From the NCBI GenBank assembly GCA_964496975.1, contig CAZCBN010000002.1, forward strand, positions 19,793 through 83,792: a stretch of 64,000 nt of DNA, given 5' to 3'. The translations under genes and the position numbers were made by a program. This document shows, one piece after another, positions 61,626 through 64,000 of the stretch. The notes under the pieces were generated by a model. It made no database searches, had not been told where the DNA came from, and worked only from the letters and a program-made list of their open reading frames with translations. Numbering within the stretch: the first letter of the stretch is position 1; the number at the start of each line of letters is the position of its first letter. Source of the DNA: CAZCBN01 sp964496975. Lineage in GTDB: Bacteria; Planctomycetota; Phycisphaerae; Phycisphaerales; UBA1924.

Positions 61626-61804
61626 CGCCGTGATTTGAACAGCAACTGGTACCCCTTCGCGCGAGAAGTGTAGGCCGTCGGGACGGTTGTTTGGTCTTCT
61701 TCAGCGTGACTCCAGACATTCCGATGTCTCTGCGAAGGCCCCGTTTGGTCGCTCTTTGATCTCTGTTTCGTCTGCTGGGGACTCGGGAAGCTGTACCTAC
61801 CGCG

Positions 61805-62287
61805 TCAGTCTTCCACCGCCCTCTCCAACCCCTCGCTCTCGATCTTCACCATCCCCATCATCGCCCGCATGGCCTTGCCGGCTTTTACGGGGTCGGGGTC
61901 GGTGATCAGGGCGATCAGGCGTTTGGGGTTGATCTGCCAGGAGACGCCGAAGTGGTCGGTGAGCCAGCCGCAGGCGGCGGGCTTTCCGCCGGCGGCGAGG
62001 AACCTGTGCCAGTAGTCGTCGACCTCGTGCTGGGTGTCGCAGAGGACGCTGATCGAAAAGCCCTGGGTGAAGGTGAAGTGCGGGCCGCCGTTGAGGGCGG
62101 TGAAGGCGCGGCCGTTGAGGGTGAACTCGACGGTCATGACGCTGCCGGTCTGCATGGGGGACTGCGGGCCGAGGTCGGGGACGCGGTTGATGCGGAGGAT
62201 CTTGGAGTTCGGAAAGATGGACGTGTAGAAGCGGGCGGCGTCTTCGGCCTGGGTGTTGAAGGTGAGGAAGTTGTGGATGTCGGGCAT
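61805..62287 (-). CDS. VOC/PhnB-like (3-demethylubiquinone methyltransferase-like) protein
   Basis: A 160-residue glyoxalase-fold protein (IHNFLTFNTQAEDAARFYTSIFPNSKI, SVMTVEFTLNGRAFTALNGGPHFTFTQGFS, YWHRFLAAGGKPAACGWLTDHFGVSWQINP). This PhnB/3-dmu-9_3-mt subgroup is common in actinobacteria and planctomycetes; despite the name most members lack methyltransferase function and their role is unknown. AGGAG lies 7 nt before ATG 62287. It is divergent from the DinB-HxlR pair with 188 nt between starts. Confidence 0.88.
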   Translation of the reverse strand: MPDIHNFLTFNTQAEDAARFYTSIFPNSKILRINRVPDLGPQSPMQTGSVMTVEFTLNGRAFTALNGGPHFTFTQGFSISVLCDTQHEVDDYWHRFLAAGGKPAACGWLTDHFGVSWQINPKRLIALITDPDPVKAGKAMRAMMGMVKIESEGLERAVED

Positions 62288-62439
62288 GCGGGTGCTCCTG
62301 GTGGGCGCGTGGGGAACGGCCGCGGCGGGGGCGGATGGGGGCGGCTGCAGGCTACAGGCGGCGGGGTGGCGGGGGTGGCGGAGTGGTCGGGTTGGGCCGT
62401 TTGGCCGGCGCGGCCAGCTTTTGGCGTCGGGGTTTGTTG

Positions 62440-62468
62440 CTTGCATTTTGCAAGTGACGTGCTAAGCT
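62440..62468 (+). promoter_or_regulatory. Palindromic operator and promoter of the DinB-HxlR pair
   Basis: CTTGCA-TTT-TGCAAG (62440-62454) is a perfect 6-bp inverted repeat. It overlaps a -35-like TTGCAT (62441-62446), which is 16 nt from TAAGCT (62463-62468). ATG 62475 follows after 6 nt. A regulator bound to the palindrome would block the -35, as expected for autoregulation by the HxlR protein encoded in the pair. Confidence 0.65.
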
Positions 62469-62474
62469 CTCTGT

Positions 62475-63092
62475 ATGGACACCACCGCTGAAGCCGTTGC
62501 CCGTCTTGCGCCGCCCGGGGCTGGGATACCTGCGATCGAGCGGATTGTGGGGGGGGCGGTGTTCGCCGTGCGGCGATGGCGTGGGACGCCGGCGGGGTTT
62601 TCTCGGCAGTTTTCACGCGAGCGGGCGGCCGTCGCGGCGCTGTGCGGCGGCGTGGGCGAGGGCGTGCTCACGCGGCGCGTGCTCATCCCGCGGCTTCCGG
62701 GACTGGAGGACAGCAGCCGGTACTGGTCGGTGTGCATGACGCTCGACCATCTGCGCATCGTGAACGCGGAGATTTCTCGCGTGATCTCGGCCCTGCTGCA
62801 CGGCGCCGTGCCCGAGGGGCGGGCCAGCACGGCCGCGGTGAAGCCGGCGGCGGACGTCGGGCCGGGCGTTGTGGCGGCGTACGAAGCCTCGTGCGACGCG
62901 GTGCTCGCGGCGGCGGGGACGCGGGAGCGTTTGCGGACGGAGGTGCGGTTTGCGCACCCGTGGTTTGGGCTGCTGGACGCGGCGGGGTGGCACGCGATGT
63001 CGGCGATGCACATGGGGATTCATCGGGCGCAGATCGAACGCATCCTGCGCGGGGCTGTGCAGATGGATGCCGGCGCGGGAGCGAGGGCGTGA
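62475..63092 (+). CDS. DinB-like four-helix protein
   Basis: A 205-residue protein resembling DinB/DUF664-type metal-binding proteins: TLDHLRIVNAEISRVI carries the first His, and the C-terminal HPWFGLLDAAGWHAMSAMHMGIHRAQIERIL carries further His residues. In the family three His bind a divalent metal and catalyse thiol-dependent reactions. No ribosome binding site is present; TAAGCT lies 6 nt before the ATG (leaderless). The stop overlaps the HxlR start (GTGA). Confidence 0.8.
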   Translation: MDTTAEAVARLAPPGAGIPAIERIVGGAVFAVRRWRGTPAGFSRQFSRERAAVAALCGGVGEGVLTRRVLIPRLPGLEDSSRYWSVCMTLDHLRIVNAEISRVISALLHGAVPEGRASTAAVKPAADVGPGVVAAYEASCDAVLAAAGTRERLRTEVRFAHPWFGLLDAAGWHAMSAMHMGIHRAQIERILRGAVQMDAGAGARA

Positions 63093-63484
63093 CGCGGCGC
63101 GGCGGGGGCAAGATCCGGCCCGACGCGGCGCGCTCGCCCTGCCCGGTCGCGGCGACGCTCGACCTGATCGGCGACAGGTGGACGCTGCTCGTCGTGCGCG
63201 ATCTCTTCGCGGGGAAGCGGAGATTCCGCGAGTTTTTGGCCTCGCCCGAGGGGATCGCGAGCAACATCCTCGCGGCGCGGCTGGAGCGGCTGACGACGTT
63301 CGGGCTCGTCTCGGCGGAGGCGAGCGATGAGCGCGCGGGAGCGTCGGCGTACGGCCTGACGGAACGCGGGCGCTCGCTCTTTCCCGTGCTCGCGGCGATG
63401 CGAGACTGGGGGCTCGGGCACGTCGCGGGGACGCGGGAGTTGATTGATGCACGTGCGGGAGGTGGCGGGGCCCGGGGCGACTGA
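63089..63484 (+). CDS. HxlR-family winged-helix transcriptional regulator
   Basis: A 131-residue regulator with the family signature CPVAATLDLIGDRWTLLVVRDLFAGKRRFREFL followed by SNILAARLERLTTFGLV and the wing SAYGLTERGRSLFPVLAAM. The Cys near residue 18 is the usual redox or ligand-responsive position. GTG 63089 overlaps the DinB stop. It probably binds the CTTGCA/TGCAAG palindrome upstream of the pair and controls its own synthesis. The C-terminus is Gly-rich. Confidence 0.9.
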   Translation: MTRRGGGKIRPDAARSPCPVAATLDLIGDRWTLLVVRDLFAGKRRFREFLASPEGIASNILAARLERLTTFGLVSAEASDERAGASAYGLTERGRSLFPVLAAMRDWGLGHVAGTRELIDARAGGGGARGD

Positions 63485-63542
63485 TTGAGTCGGAGGCGAC
63501 GAGGCCGTGTCGGCATCAGGGCGGCGTGGTTCTGACGCCGGC

Positions 63543-64000
63543 TCAGTCGCGGTGACGCGTGTGGCAGTCTTTGCACGACGCGGCGACGAGCGTGAACTGC
63601 CGGTCCGCCGCGGCGGCGTCGATCGACGGCGTGAGCAGCATGCGCTCGAGTGCTTCGGCGTCGGCGCGGCTCTGTCGCACGCGGGCGAGCAGGTCATCGC
63701 CGCGGCGTGCGGTGTCGCCCTCGGACGCGATGAATCGGTACAGGTCTGCGAGCCGGCCCGCCTCGGCCGCGGGCACAAGGTCCGGGTGGTCCGCGGGCGT
63801 CTGCCATCCGGCCGCCTGCGCATGACGCAGGCGTTCGTGTGCCGCGTCGATCTCGACCATCGCGCGGACAAACCCGCTCGGCGTCCACACGCTCGGAAAG
63901 TCGGCGGGCACGGCGTCGATGTCCTGCGCCGCCAGGGGCGTCGCCCGCTCGGCGCACGCGTACAAGCCCGCGTACGCCTCCGCGGTGCCCGATACACGCA
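63543..64000 (-). CDS. Cytochrome c'-like protein, 5' partial
   Basis: The frame is open through the right edge of the window, so the start is missing; an apparent TTG at 63965 is only internal. The visible 152 residues are helical and end in ASCKDCHTRHRD, a C-terminal CxxCH haem site as in cytochrome c' (CKxCH..R). It presumably has a signal peptide upstream and is periplasmic. Function (electron transfer, NO or stress binding) cannot be decided. Confidence 0.75.
   Translation of the reverse strand, partial: RVSGTAEAYAGLYACAERATPLAAQDIDAVPADFPSVWTPSGFVRAMVEIDAAHERLRHAQAAGWQTPADHPDLVPAAEAGRLADLYRFIASEGDTARRGDDLLARVRQSRADAEALERMLLTPSIDAAAADRQFTLVAASCKDCHTRHRD

Overview
The window looks like a chromosomal segment of a planctomycete, most likely class Phycisphaerae. 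GC is very high throughout (about 70 percent by eye). Supporting signs are a secreted protease ending in a double GC-type dockerin-like repeat, a surface protein with a PEP-CTERM-like tail (PAPAG, hydrophobic stretch, RRRR), Tat-exported Gfo/Idh/MocA oxidoreductases, DUF1080 proteins and an ECF sigma factor with a long low-complexity linker. It is a draft scaffold: ten N at 34937-34946 mark a contig join.

Layout. 1-5800: dksA/traR-like fragment, lspA, a TPR membrane protein, cupin, metallo-beta-lactamase-fold hydrolase, nitrilase and a ThiF/MoeB-type adenylyltransferase. 5827-19126: a complete tight-adherence (Tad/Flp pilus) locus in two divergent arms. The minus arm is cpaB-secretin-tadZ-tadA-tadB-tadC-lipoprotein-tadD, mostly with 4-nt start/stop overlaps. 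The plus arm is a small membrane protein, flp pilin, prepilin peptidase, tadE and a VWA-bearing tadG. 19145-24421: PilZ-like protein, transglutaminase, DUF58 and scpB. 24539-30110: dockerin-tailed subtilase, PEP-CTERM-like protein and a Tat-exported sugar isomerase-like protein. 30231-37764: a minus-strand block with a tandem DUF1080 protein, MFS sugar/nucleoside permease, two Gfo/Idh/MocA oxidoreductases, ApbE and a membrane c-type cytochrome. Together these suggest extracytoplasmic oxidation and cleavage of glycosides through 3-keto intermediates. 37893-45714: M20 hydrolase, astC-, astA- and astD-like genes and an arginase-family gene, which form an arginine/ornithine succinyltransferase route. 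This run is interrupted by a low-GC gene that looks like a uracil-DNA-glycosylase relative. 45798-54072: coiled-coil membrane protein, tilS, ECF sigma factor, an operon for cytochrome oxidase maturation (ctaB, ABC transporter, SCO1) and a secreted EEP-family phosphatase. 54241-59505: tRNA-Arg, HAD hydrolase, beta-helix protein, GAPDH, dihydroorotase and tRNA-Pro. 59760-61625: a low-GC two-gene unit (DUF3696 ATPase plus PIN-domain protein) just past tRNA-Pro, which is a candidate defence or toxin-like system. 61805-64000: VOC protein, DinB plus HxlR pair with a palindromic operator, and a partial cytochrome c'-like gene.

Three themes cut across the window. Many operons are translationally coupled through ATGA or GTGA overlaps. 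At least seven stand-alone or first genes have a TANNNT hexamer 5-6 nt before the start codon and no Shine-Dalgarno sequence, the signature of leaderless mRNAs. Short palindromes and heptamer repeats have entered coding frames: an identical 26-nt palindromic block lies inside both the astD-like and arginase genes, and an ATCGGGG-type heptamer array lies inside both the arginase and dihydroorotase genes.
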